Of a stretch of DNA of 64,000 nucleotides, positions 1 through 9,561 are shown piece by piece. This stretch comes from Bacillota bacterium (GTDB lineage: Bacteria > Bacillota > Clostridia > Oscillospirales > Oscillospiraceae). The position numbers and the translations under genes are program-made. The notes below the pieces were generated by a model, which worked only from the letters and a program-made list of their open reading frames with translations, made no database searches and was not told where the DNA came from. Each line of letters opens with the position of its first letter. The stretch's first letter is position 1. The stretch is from contig JAQYLT010000050.1 in assembly GCA_028719885.1 (NCBI GenBank), forward strand, positions 16,237 to 80,236, given 5' to 3'.

Positions 1-3000
1 GGCACCTACGTGCTGGAGGAAATCAAAGCCCCGGATGGCTACGAGCTGACCAAGAATGTGATCTTCACCATGCAGGAGGACGGCACCGTCGCCGATGTCA
101 CCACTTGCAGGGTTGGGGAGGATGGCACCGTTACCCGGGGGGATACAGGGGAAAGTGTGGTCACCGCTTCCGTTACCGGCAGCGGAATCAATGTCAACTA
201 CACCCTGACTGTAAAGAACACCCCCATTGAAGTGAGCCTTACCAAGGCGGTTTCCTCCGGGACGCTTACAACAGCGCGTGGAGAAGCCAGTTATACCATT
301 TCTGGAATTTTTGCCGGAAAGACTGTAACGGAAAGCAAAACGATCAACGGCAATGTCATTGATGTGGATTTGAAGGCGCAGCTGATTGGCGGCAATTCCT
401 ACACCATCACGGAGATCCACGCCCCTGACGGCTACGAGGTTCAGAAAAACGCTGCCACCATTCTGGTTAAAAAGGACGGCACCATCGAAGTTACCAGCGG
501 TAATGATTTCCTGACGGTGGACAACTTAACCGGCACTGCGGCCCTGACCTTTACAGATGCACCCATCGAGTTGACCCTGAAAAAGGTGGATCAGAATGGA
601 AGCGTGATTGATGAGACAGCTCTGGGATACGCCAAGTTCAGCATCACGGGCCAGTTTGCCAATGACAGCGGCAGCGCAGCAGTGGATACCATTGAGGGCC
701 TGACAACGGCTGACTTCACGGGCAAGCTTCGCGGGCGGTTGATTTCCGGCGAAATCTACACCGTGACAGAAACCTTTGCCCCCAAGGGTTATAAGCTGAC
801 AAACACGTTCACTTTCACCGTGGATCCATATGGCAATCTCCAAACGGTATCCGGAAGCGATGCCAGCGGCGTGGGTTCGGATGTGCTCACCGTCAAAAAC
901 TACCCCACTGAAATCACATTCGTTAAGGTGGATGACAATGGCCCGCTCAAGGATGCACGGTTTACCCTGACTGGCAGTGCATTTGTAGACGCCCCTCTTC
1001 CGACGGGTGTACAATGGACAGATGAATCCCATCAGGGTCTGACCTGGGCCACCACAACCGACCCCACAGTGCTGACGAATCTTCTCATAGCCAATGTAAA
1101 CTATACGCTGCATGAGGTTCGGGTACCTTATCATGAGGTGATGGCAAATGACATCGTTTTCCATCTGGACGAGTATGGAAAGATCGAAGTCACGCAGAAT
1201 TCCTCGATTCCCAACAATACGGGGGATGCTGTGGCAATTTCGGACAGTGGCATCGTCATGACCATCCGGAATCCCATCATCAAAGGCACCGTCACCCTCA
1301 CAAAGTATTGGAAAGAGAGCAGCACGGCTGCCAATGCCTATGATGTGCAGCATCTTCTGCCGGGGGCGGTTTACAAGCTGACCATGGTGAAAAATGCAGA
1401 GGGACAAGAGGTGAATACGCCGGTTAAGACGGGAGAGCGGATCTCCGACGGCTATGCCTACAGCAAAACCGGCACAGTTGACCGCTTCACCACGGACGGC
1501 AGCGGCAAAATCGTCGTCACCGGTCTGCCCGAGGGAACCTATGAGTTCCTGGAAGTGGACGCGCCCCCGGCTTACCACATCAACAATGAAGAGGCGGACA
1601 AAATCCAATTCACCATTGTCAATGCGGATGGTGCTCTGGTGACTCTTGGTCCTCAGATGGACGCCCGCGTCAATGCTTCCATTTCCCTGACGAAGTACAG
1701 CGGAGAAAATCTTCTCCCCGGTGCCGTCTTTGATGTGGCCTACAGCGAAACCAAAAACGGAACCTACACCTCCATCGGCACAATGACCACGAGTGACGAA
1801 GGCAAGGCAAGCTTCTCTCAGGGCACCTATCCCGGAAGCACCACCCCCGAGGGCCTGCGCCGTGGCTACTACCGGCTGACGGAGCTTTCCGCCGACGGCC
1901 AGATGCTGAACGACACCAAATCCACCCGCAACACCATTACCTTTGAAATCGGAAACAAGCTGAACAAGATGTATGAGGTGAAAGCCGGTTCGGATTATTC
2001 CGAAGGCGGTTCGTTCATCAGTTTGGAGAATAGAGGCGTCGTGGATACGCCCATTCCCACCAAGTCCATCACGGTTCACAAGGTATGGAAAGATGACAGC
2101 GGTTTGGAGCTGACGTTCCAGCCGGCATCCATTCAGGTGCAGCTCTACAGCTCCTACAATGGTGGAGAGCCGGAAGCCGTGGGTAGTTCAGTTACGCTGA
2201 ATGCCGATAATCACTGGACCTATACCTGGGAGAATCAGCCCGCCTATGTCAATAAGGTCACGGGTGAAAACGGGAAAATGACCACCTACCTTTATACCTA
2301 TACGGTACGAGAGGTGGATGGGAAGTCTTGGTATGATGTACAGTACAGTGATTCAACTGTGGAAGGCCCCTTGAATGTCGGGGAGAAAGACGGCAATACT
2401 ACCTCCACCATCACCAATACGCTGATTGGTGGCGGGGAGAAGAAAACCCTGACCATCCACAAAACCCTGGGCGGCGGTGTAACGGAGGATGCATTCCAGG
2501 TGCGGGTCATTCTGAAACGGGATGGAGCAATTGTTGGCAACAGCGAGTTCGGCTATTACCTGGACCCCTGCAAGGTGTTTGATGCCAACGACACAGAGCT
2601 CAGGACAGAAACCCCGGACGCAAATGGCTGGATGACCATCCATGGCGGTGAAAGCATCACGGTGGAGCTTCCCAAGGGAGTTTCCTATGAGGTGGAGGAA
2701 AGAACGGATACCAATGGAGACGCGATAACCGTCAACACGAGTCAGTATTCCTATGTTCCCCGTTATGATAGCAATCAAACAGGGAAGATGGAGGACCATG
2801 TCTCCACCACCATCCGCAATGCCGTTCACAAGAGCCTGAGCCTGGCAAAGCAGGCCATCTCCGGCAACAAGCTCCGGGGCGCGGAATTCACCGTGACCTA
2901 TGTGCCGCTGGGCGGCAGCAGCTACACTGGGCAGCCTTACACAAAGACCTTTACCACAGATGAAAACGGCGCGATCCTGGATGAAAACGGCAAGCCCATT

Positions 3001-5907
3001 GACCTGACCGACCAGGGCACCTATACCATCGTGGAGACCAGGGCACCGGCGGGCTACATCACCCCCACGAATCAGGACGGAACGCCCATCGTTCTGGCCA
3101 CGGTTACAGTGAACGAGAACGATATGATGTCCATTGTATCCGCATCGGATTTGGCTGCGGTGAAAGTGATATCCGATGGCTCCAAGGCCTCTGTGACGGT
3201 GACCAATGAGCAGACCAAGGTCTTCATCGGCAAGACCATTGATTACGCCAATGGTACTCCGCTGAAAGACGCAAAGCTGGAACTCTACGGCCCGGATAAT
3301 CAAAAGCTATTCGGAGAATGGACGACCGGCACTGACCCGCAATTGGTTACCGAGGGCTTGTTGTGTGAAGGTGTGGTATACCGGCTCCATGAGGTTGATG
3401 CTTCCGCTCCCGTGGGCTATCTGGAAGCGGCGGACATCTACTTCAAGCTGGACGGCACCTACACCAATTCCAACGGCAACCGCTCTTCCCGCATTATCCT
3501 TACGGATGAGAACGGAACTCCGGTAGAGCAGAACACCAACGGCAACAGCTACGGTGCCCCCGGTGTGGTAAATGGAATTCTGAAACTGGTGGATGAAACC
3601 ATCATCGCCCCGGTGAATCTGCGAAAGGTACTGCAGACCGGTGAGAACACCTGGACGGCATTGGAAAATGTTGAGTTCACGGTTTCTGACGGCACAACCA
3701 CCTTTGGCACCGCGGTTACCAACAGTCAGGGCTATCTGATTTGGAAAACCCTTAACTCCGTAACCGACGGCAGTGGGGAAACCCTGGTTTACAATGCCCA
3801 GGGCTCCAAGGAAACCAGAACCGGTGATGTGCAGAGCCAAAACCTGCCCGTCATTCTCCGGCAGAACACTGCGGGCTACCAGTTCCGGGAATCCTACGCC
3901 CCCGACCATGCCTACAACGATGGAAGAATCTACGATGTGAAGATCACGGACGGGAACTTTGAGAAATACAGGCTGACTCCTGCCAATGGAGCACCTCAGT
4001 TTGATTCCACAAAGTACATCAACATCGTAGAAGCGGATGCAAATGCCGTGACGCACACGGTGGAAAACCTGAGCACCGGAAGCGACACAACAGAGTTTAC
4101 CTCCGCTGTCGGCCTGGCGGTGAACCTGCCCTATAAGTCCATCATCACCCTGTTCAAGTATGACGCGGATGAGGGCGCAAACAACGGCCCCCTCCCCGGC
4201 ACGGAATTTACCCTTTATCATGCGGTGATCGGGGAGAGCGGCTGGACACCGGGAGCAGTGGTAACGGATGCCTGGGAGACCGGAAAGACCGACCCCCAGC
4301 CCGACGGCGTCTTTACCACAGGCAGCAATGGAAAACTCTCCATCGAAATCCACAAGAAAGGCTCCTACATCCTGGTGGAGACGGCGGCGGCCCCCGGCTA
4401 TAAGCTGGCTGCGAATCCTCCCACCCTGGAATTCACGCTGGAGGATGGGCCAGAAGGTCAGGAATACCGCTATCATGGAACGAAAGAATGGAAGCTGGAT
4501 GACACCGGCATTCCCAATGAGTCCATTCATCTGTCCCTGACCAAGGTGGACTATGACAATTTGGCTACGCCCCTCAGCGGTGTGAAATTCACCCTGGAAC
4601 CGGCGGAGGACTCCTCGTTCATCGAAAGCTATGTAACAGGGCATCCCGATGAATTTGAAAACGGGAAAATCACCCTGACGACGGATTCCAACGGCGTGAT
4701 CAAAATCCCCAAGGGCCTGGTGCAGCAGGACAATTCCTATATCCTGACGGAAACCGACCTGGGCAGCAACACCAGCTACCGCCTGGCGGAGAAAGCGGAG
4801 GACCGGCAAATCACCTTCCTGGTGAATGCGGACGGAACCATGACCATCACCAAGGAAAATGACATGTTCAGCCTGATGCCAACCGTAGAAAGCACAATCG
4901 ATGCCACAAAGCTGCTGGTGAAAAATCAGCAGATTTCCCTCACCGTTTTCAAGCGGGATCAGGTGAGCGGGAATGGGGTTGAGAAGGTCACGCTGCGGCT
5001 GAGTAAGCAGATCGACGGAACCTGGACGCCGTTCCATTTTGATGGAGTGACGGATGCCGATGGAAAATGGCAAACGGGTGCCACCGGAAAAGTCACCTTT
5101 CAGGGAACCGGCTTCACCCCCGGCACCTATCAGCTGGAGGAAACGGAAACCCCGCAGGGCTACAATTCCATTGCCGGAGCCTTGATCTTCACCATCGACG
5201 AAAGCGGCAAAATCAGCTCCGGCACGGTGGAAGCTTCCCCAGAGGCTTCCCTGGAGGATGGCCCCGGCGAGAGCGAGAAGCAGGCGCTGAACTTCACGGT
5301 TCAAAATCCGGAAGACGGCCAGGCTGGCGGCATTCAGCTGAATGTGGACAATGCGGCCTATTCTACGCTGCAGCTCACCAAAAAAGGCTCGGACGGTCAG
5401 ACGCTGGATGGCGTGACAATCCGCCTGGACTATTGGGACGGCCAGTGGAATTACATCAACCAGACAGGCGGCGTAGCTGCAGTGACAGAAGACGGGGCAC
5501 TGACCCCGGGCACGGCAGAAACGGCAACGCTGGCTACCGGCGGTGGCGGCAAGATAACCGTTTCCAATCTGCCCAACGGGAAATACCGCCTGACCGAACT
5601 GAAAACAGTTCAGGGCTACAACCTGCTCAGTGCTCCTTTGGTCATTGAGATTGACCGCAACCGCGAGACCTATCAGGTGTCCATGAACGGTGTGGTGATC
5701 AGTGAAGAGGGTGACGTGACAAGAAATGGAAACACCATCTCGCTCACCATCATCAATCAAAAAGGACTTGCGCTGCCGGCCACCGGCACTGCAACGCCCC
5801 AGCTTCCCAAAGCGGTTCTTTGGATCACCGCTTTGCTGGAGGGACTGGTGCTGTATTTGTATCAGACCCATGGAAAGCGCCGCAAAAAAGGAGGCGTGCC
5901 CATGTGA
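1..5907 (+). CDS. Giant SpaA/Cna-B repeat surface adhesin, 5' end outside window, LPATG anchored
   Basis: The reading frame is open from base 1, so the N-terminus and signal peptide lie upstream; about 1968 residues are visible. The protein is a chain of SpaA/Cna-B type beta-sandwich domains. Each tends to end in an E-box-like motif such as EEIKAPDGY, TEIHAPDGY, TETFAPKGY, VETRAPAGY or EETETPQGY; I count at least ten. Such domains usually form internal Lys-Asn isopeptide bonds. The C-terminus has LPATG (codons from 5773), a hydrophobic stretch and GKRRKKGG, a sortase sorting signal. It precedes the backbone pilin by 127 bp, so a tip or ancillary pilin/adhesin role is likely. The ligand is unknown. 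Part of its length could be a fibrinogen- or collagen-binding head upstream of the window. Confidence 0.9.
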   Translation, partial: GTYVLEEIKAPDGYELTKNVIFTMQEDGTVADVTTCRVGEDGTVTRGDTGESVVTASVTGSGINVNYTLTVKNTPIEVSLTKAVSSGTLTTARGEASYTISGIFAGKTVTESKTINGNVIDVDLKAQLIGGNSYTITEIHAPDGYEVQKNAATILVKKDGTIEVTSGNDFLTVDNLTGTAALTFTDAPIELTLKKVDQNGSVIDETALGYAKFSITGQFANDSGSAAVDTIEGLTTADFTGKLRGRLISGEIYTVTETFAPKGYKLTNTFTFTVDPYGNLQTVSGSDASGVGSDVLTVKNYPTEITFVKVDDNGPLKDARFTLTGSAFVDAPLPTGVQWTDESHQGLTWATTTDPTVLTNLLIANVNYTLHEVRVPYHEVMANDIVFHLDEYGKIEVTQNSSIPNNTGDAVAISDSGIVMTIRNPIIKGTVTLTKYWKESSTAANAYDVQHLLPGAVYKLTMVKNAEGQEVNTPVKTGERISDGYAYSKTGTVDRFTTDGSGKIVVTGLPEGTYEFLEVDAPPAYHINNEEADKIQFTIVNADGALVTLGPQMDARVNASISLTKYSGENLLPGAVFDVAYSETKNGTYTSIGTMTTSDEGKASFSQGTYPGSTTPEGLRRGYYRLTELSADGQMLNDTKSTRNTITFEIGNKLNKMYEVKAGSDYSEGGSFISLENRGVVDTPIPTKSITVHKVWKDDSGLELTFQPASIQVQLYSSYNGGEPEAVGSSVTLNADNHWTYTWENQPAYVNKVTGENGKMTTYLYTYTVREVDGKSWYDVQYSDSTVEGPLNVGEKDGNTTSTITNTLIGGGEKKTLTIHKTLGGGVTEDAFQVRVILKRDGAIVGNSEFGYYLDPCKVFDANDTELRTETPDANGWMTIHGGESITVELPKGVSYEVEERTDTNGDAITVNTSQYSYVPRYDSNQTGKMEDHVSTTIRNAVHKSLSLAKQAISGNKLRGAEFTVTYVPLGGSSYTGQPYTKTFTTDENGAILDENGKPIDLTDQGTYTIVETRAPAGYITPTNQDGTPIVLATVTVNENDMMSIVSASDLAAVKVISDGSKASVTVTNEQTKVFIGKTIDYANGTPLKDAKLELYGPDNQKLFGEWTTGTDPQLVTEGLLCEGVVYRLHEVDASAPVGYLEAADIYFKLDGTYTNSNGNRSSRIILTDENGTPVEQNTNGNSYGAPGVVNGILKLVDETIIAPVNLRKVLQTGENTWTALENVEFTVSDGTTTFGTAVTNSQGYLIWKTLNSVTDGSGETLVYNAQGSKETRTGDVQSQNLPVILRQNTAGYQFRESYAPDHAYNDGRIYDVKITDGNFEKYRLTPANGAPQFDSTKYINIVEADANAVTHTVENLSTGSDTTEFTSAVGLAVNLPYKSIITLFKYDADEGANNGPLPGTEFTLYHAVIGESGWTPGAVVTDAWETGKTDPQPDGVFTTGSNGKLSIEIHKKGSYILVETAAAPGYKLAANPPTLEFTLEDGPEGQEYRYHGTKEWKLDDTGIPNESIHLSLTKVDYDNLATPLSGVKFTLEPAEDSSFIESYVTGHPDEFENGKITLTTDSNGVIKIPKGLVQQDNSYILTETDLGSNTSYRLAEKAEDRQITFLVNADGTMTITKENDMFSLMPTVESTIDATKLLVKNQQISLTVFKRDQVSGNGVEKVTLRLSKQIDGTWTPFHFDGVTDADGKWQTGATGKVTFQGTGFTPGTYQLEETETPQGYNSIAGALIFTIDESGKISSGTVEASPEASLEDGPGESEKQALNFTVQNPEDGQAGGIQLNVDNAAYSTLQLTKKGSDGQTLDGVTIRLDYWDGQWNYINQTGGVAAVTEDGALTPGTAETATLATGGGGKITVSNLPNGKYRLTELKTVQGYNLLSAPLVIEIDRNRETYQVSMNGVVISEEGDVTRNGNTISLTIINQKGLALPATGTATPQLPKAVLWITALLEGLVLYLYQTHGKRRKKGGVPM

Positions 5908-5947
5908 ATGAAAAGCACTTCGGCATATCCCCGAACCATATCCACCC

Positions 5948-5974
5948 CTGCTTCCCCCAATCAGGGGGAAGCAG
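5948..5974. other. Stem-loop in pilin intergenic gap
   Basis: CTGCTTCCCCC and GGGGGAAGCAG pair over a five-base loop between the adhesin and the backbone pilin gene. No T-run follows directly, so it is a poor intrinsic terminator. It may be a processing or stability element that sets adhesin:pilin stoichiometry; that role is inference. Confidence 0.5.
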
Positions 5975-6034
5975 CAACACCGGTTCCTCCGGTTCCGGAA
6001 ACATTTTTTCGAGAAGAAAGAAGGAAAATCAGCA

Positions 6035-8164
6035 ATGAAAAGAAAAATCCAAAAGACTTTGGCCTGGCTGCTGATGCTGGCCCTGGTCGTGACGGTGCTC
6101 CCCTTTGGGGCGTTGGCAGCCGCGCCAGAAGACAAAACCATCATTGACACAACAAAACCGGGCTCTATTACGGTGACCAAGTATCAGACTGTGAACATAT
6201 CTACCGGCTCAACCCCGACCCATACAGGCAATGCCACCGGTACCACAAATGATGCCGTCACGGATACCAGCTATAAGCCTCTGAACGGCGCCACCTTTAA
6301 GCTGTTCAAAATCGCGGATGCAGATGCTGTGGAGAAATACTATAATGGCATGGATAATGCTGCGTATACCTTGAAAGATGCAGCCAATAACGATCGATTT
6401 GTCTATGACAGTGACACCGATACGGCAACTTTCGACGGACAACCGGCTACCCTCATTGACACGAAAACCACAGCAGGTACCGATGTTAACGCTGGAAAAT
6501 GCACATTTCCTGGACTAAGTGTGGGCATCTATGTTCTGAAAGAGGTAACGGCCCCCGACCAGATTACTACCCCGCTGGCGGAAACCTGCCTGATTTCCAT
6601 CCCCATGGTCAATACCGCAACCAGCAGTAACAACGGCAACGCGGAGTGGATGTATGATGTCTATGTCTATCCCAAGAACCATGAGTCAACGGGTACCCTT
6701 GAGCTGACCAAGTGGGATCAGAATGACTTAGCTTTTAACAACTCAAGGATAGCCACATTTGAACTGTATAAAAAAGAGTTCCAGGCAGATGGTTCATTGC
6801 CAACAGGAGATTGGACCCCTGTCACATCTACCTCCTCTGATGGCACAACGGAAACCCTCTTGACGCTGACTACTGGAGACGATGGTAAAATCATCCTGGC
6901 GAATCTGCCTGCCAATCTCTATGGCACCCAGTATAAGCTGGTGGAGGTATCCGCTCCCAATGGCTTTATCGTCAACAAAACGCCCTTGTATTTCAAGGTT
7001 ACAACGGATAACAAGATTACCTGGAATTTAACGGAAAACGACCCCACGGGCCTCAATAATGAGAACACCGGCGTGGTAGGAACTCCCACTGAGGAGACAG
7101 GCCCCAAGCTTTCCGTCACCCTCCGGAATGAGCAGCTCTCTCTGACCAAGCATGTACAGAAAAACGGCGGCACTGAATGGAAGACCGATGAGCAGTACCG
7201 GCTGGATGATGAGATTACCTATCGGCTGATTGCGTATGTTCCCAGGAATGTCACCGAGATTGCCTATGAAATCAAGGATTTGCCCCAGATTGGTATCACC
7301 GACAGCGCTCTGAGCACGGACTATACCGTGACATATGGTGCTACAAAGGATAGCTGCACGACTCCGTTAACAGGTGACGGCTATACATGGTCCACGATTG
7401 ACGCGACTGGCACCAATGGCCAGGGCTTCAAGCTGACACTCAATGACAATACAGCTGCCGGAAGCTTTATCCAGATCATCTACAAGGCGCACTTTAACGA
7501 CAAAGCAGTGATCGCGGGCGATGGCAACGTCAACACCGCTACGCTGACTTACTCCAAGTTTATCGGCGGTTCCGATGACAAGTATACCATCACCGATGAG
7601 GCCAGAGTGTACACCTACCAGTATCAGATCACCAAGTATAAGGATAGTGCCACGGCAGGAAATGAGCTGGCTACTGGTGAGACGGTCTCTTTCCAGCTGC
7701 TGGATAAGAATAAGAATCTGATCGATGTCATCAAAATTTCCGACGGTGTGTACCGGGTCGCGCTGTCCACCGAGACTGGATTGGAAACCATGACCACCGG
7801 TGATCAGGGCAAGCTTCAGATTCAGGGCCTGGAAAATGAAACCTACTATCTGAAAGAAACCAAGACCATTGATAACTATAACCTCCTGAGCAAGCCTTTC
7901 GAGATAAAGCTGGATGTTACGAGAAACACAAATTGGACTCCGGACGGCGTTTACAAAGCAGACGGTCAGGTCGTGAAGACTTATGATAAAACCACGTTTG
8001 ATGTTACCAATGCAATGGGAACCGGAACCATTGTGAACAAAAAGGGCTTCGTTCTGCCTCAGACCGGTTCTATGGGCTATCTGCTGTTCTGCGCGGTGGG
8101 CATTGTCCTGATTGCAGGCGGCACCATGCTGATCTTCGGCGGCCGGAAGAAGAAAATTCGCTGA
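6035..8164 (+). CDS. Major (backbone) pilin, SpaA-type isopeptide-forming
   Basis: A 709-residue protein with a signal peptide (MKRKIQK, hydrophobic core, cleavage near residue 29). W205 to K214 reads WMYDVYVYPK, matching the pilin motif WxxxVxVYPK whose lysine is joined to the next subunit by a class C sortase. E-box-like motifs follow (YKLVEVSAPNGF, YYLKETKTIDNY). LPQTG lies at residues 674-678, then a membrane segment and GGRKKKIR. An AAGGA-type ribosome binding site precedes the ATG. This is the polymerising shaft subunit, with the adhesin upstream and two sortases downstream. A strong terminator directly after the gene may keep pilin expression above that of the assembly genes. Confidence 0.93.
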   Translation: MKRKIQKTLAWLLMLALVVTVLPFGALAAAPEDKTIIDTTKPGSITVTKYQTVNISTGSTPTHTGNATGTTNDAVTDTSYKPLNGATFKLFKIADADAVEKYYNGMDNAAYTLKDAANNDRFVYDSDTDTATFDGQPATLIDTKTTAGTDVNAGKCTFPGLSVGIYVLKEVTAPDQITTPLAETCLISIPMVNTATSSNNGNAEWMYDVYVYPKNHESTGTLELTKWDQNDLAFNNSRIATFELYKKEFQADGSLPTGDWTPVTSTSSDGTTETLLTLTTGDDGKIILANLPANLYGTQYKLVEVSAPNGFIVNKTPLYFKVTTDNKITWNLTENDPTGLNNENTGVVGTPTEETGPKLSVTLRNEQLSLTKHVQKNGGTEWKTDEQYRLDDEITYRLIAYVPRNVTEIAYEIKDLPQIGITDSALSTDYTVTYGATKDSCTTPLTGDGYTWSTIDATGTNGQGFKLTLNDNTAAGSFIQIIYKAHFNDKAVIAGDGNVNTATLTYSKFIGGSDDKYTITDEARVYTYQYQITKYKDSATAGNELATGETVSFQLLDKNKNLIDVIKISDGVYRVALSTETGLETMTTGDQGKLQIQGLENETYYLKETKTIDNYNLLSKPFEIKLDVTRNTNWTPDGVYKADGQVVKTYDKTTFDVTNAMGTGTIVNKKGFVLPQTGSMGYLLFCAVGIVLIAGGTMLIFGGRKKKIR

Positions 8165-8193
8165 TTCCGGATTTTATGCCTGGTTAAAATGCC

Positions 8194-8228
8194 AAAACGG
8201 ACACGGTACCGGGTGCCGTGTCCGTTTT
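8194..8228 (+). terminator. Intrinsic terminator after backbone pilin
   Basis: AAAACGGACACGG pairs with CCGTGTCCGTTTT around an eight-base loop and ends in TTTT. It lies 30 bp after the pilin stop and separates the structural pilins from the sortase run. Confidence 0.8.
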
Positions 8229-8298
8229 CCAATCTGTTGCAATTGTTCCGAAAAAATGATAGGATATCCGTGACGCAATGGGGATATCCCATGTGGGT

Positions 8299-8640
8299 AA
8301 ATTGGTGTTTGCGTAGGGAATGCATTTATGCATTCCGAAAGGTTCATTCACCACCAGGGTTCGACGAATCGTAAAATGATGATTTTTGCGTAGGGAACGC
8401 ATTCATGCGTTCCGCCTGGGTAACGTTTTTATTGGGGTATGTTGAATGGAAAAAAGTTAAAAACAGGAACCCGTTACCATCCAACGGACCATGAATGTTA
8501 ACCGACATTTCGGAACGGATAAATCCGTTCCCTACGCAAAACATAACGTTTTTTTGATTCAATACCCCCTGGTGATTTGCGACCAGGGCGGAACGGATGA
8601 ATGCGTTCCCTACGAACACATACTGATAAATTCCAATCTG
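8299..8640. repeat. Mosaic hairpin-cassette element, copy 1
   Basis: Bounded by inverted ends AAATTGGTGTTTG (8299) and AAATTCCAATCTG (8640). It holds four hairpin cassettes: GGAATGCAT/ATGCATTCC, GGAACGCAT/ATGCGTTCC, GGAACGGAT/ATCCGTTCC and an imperfect GGAACGGAT/ATGCGTTCC. Those in the left half are preceded by GTAGGG and those in the right half followed by CCCTAC. Sequence between cassettes is nearly the same as in the copy at 28605. It fills most of the gap between pilin and sortase genes; no gene is supported inside it. Confidence 0.85.
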
Positions 8641-8694
8641 ATGATCCATTCCCACCTCTTTTCCATGTCACTGCCCCAGTCAAAGGAGCTTTCT

Positions 8695-9561
8695 ATGAAA
8701 AAATCCAGACAAATCGTAATCTGCTTCGCGGTTCTGATGATTCTCACCGGCGCCGCTGTGTTCTCCTATCCTTTCGTCAGCAATGCCCTGGCAAACCGGA
8801 ATGCCTCCGTGGCGGTGCAGGAATACAATGAATCCGTCAATGCCCTGGAACGGGTGGAAATCGACGCCATCAAGGAGGCGGCGAAGGCCTACAATGAGCA
8901 GCTGGAATCGGTGCTGGGCAAAAACGCCCAGGGGGAGGGCATCGCCCGGGACAGCTACATCGATCTGATTCAGTTGGGCGACGCCCTGGGGTATATCACC
9001 ATCCCCAAAATCGACCTGAACCTGCCCATCTACGAGGGCACCGGGGCGGATGTGCTCACCCACGGAATCGGCCACCTGTCGGAAACCAGCTATCCCCTGG
9101 GGGGCGAGAGCACCCACAGCGCCCTGTCCGGCCACAGAGGGTTGGCGGAGGCGGAGCTCTTTACCAATCTGGACAAGCTGACGCTGGGGGACCGGTTCTA
9201 TCTGCACATTCTGGACGAAACCCTGGCCTATCAGGTGGACCAGATTCTGACGGTGGAACCGGATCAGGTGGAGGCGCTGGATGTGGTGGAGGGGGAGGAC
9301 CTCTGCACTCTGATCACCTGCACCCCCATGGGCATCAACTCCCATCGGCTGCTGGTCCGGGGCACAAGGGTGGAATACGACGGGGAGGAAGCGGCACAGT
9401 CCAGCGATCTTTACCGGAGCGTCCACACCGGCACCGCCGTCCGCCGCCTGGTGGTCATCTGGCCCTGGCTGGCCCTGGCGGCCATGATTGCCATCGGCGC
9501 CGAGGCGCTTTTGATGCTGGTGCTGTTGAAACGGCTAAAAGAACAAAGGGAGGACGACTAA
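8695..9561 (+). CDS. Class C sortase (pilus polymerase)
   Basis: The 288-residue protein starts at the ATG preceded by AAAGGAGC; an upstream in-frame extension would run through the repeat element and is rejected. N-terminal membrane segment (about residues 8-30), sortase beta-barrel, C-terminal membrane segment (about 245-275), as usual in class C. The catalytic set is complete: His147 (SGHRG), Cys209 (TLITCTP) and Arg218 (SHRLLVRG). It cleaves the LPXTG-like signals of the two upstream pilins and joins them to the pilin-motif lysine. The stop codon directly abuts the next sortase gene, so the two are co-transcribed. The specific role relative to the second sortase cannot be told from sequence. 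Confidence 0.94.
   Translation: MKKSRQIVICFAVLMILTGAAVFSYPFVSNALANRNASVAVQEYNESVNALERVEIDAIKEAAKAYNEQLESVLGKNAQGEGIARDSYIDLIQLGDALGYITIPKIDLNLPIYEGTGADVLTHGIGHLSETSYPLGGESTHSALSGHRGLAEAELFTNLDKLTLGDRFYLHILDETLAYQVDQILTVEPDQVEALDVVEGEDLCTLITCTPMGINSHRLLVRGTRVEYDGEEAAQSSDLYRSVHTGTAVRRLVVIWPWLALAAMIAIGAEALLMLVLLKRLKEQREDD

Noticed and set aside
526..2079. 517-codon minus-strand open frame
   Set aside because: Antisense to the adhesin; no recognisable motif.
3307..6180. 957-codon minus-strand open frame under the adhesin and pilin start
   Set aside because: Antisense shadow of repetitive, GC-rich coding sequence; no ribosome binding site and no protein-like composition.
8344..8683. Small frames giving peptides with VGNGFIRS or PFPTK motifs, here and in every other cassette element
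   Set aside because: They are translations of the hairpin cassettes and recur in all elements on both strands; not genes.
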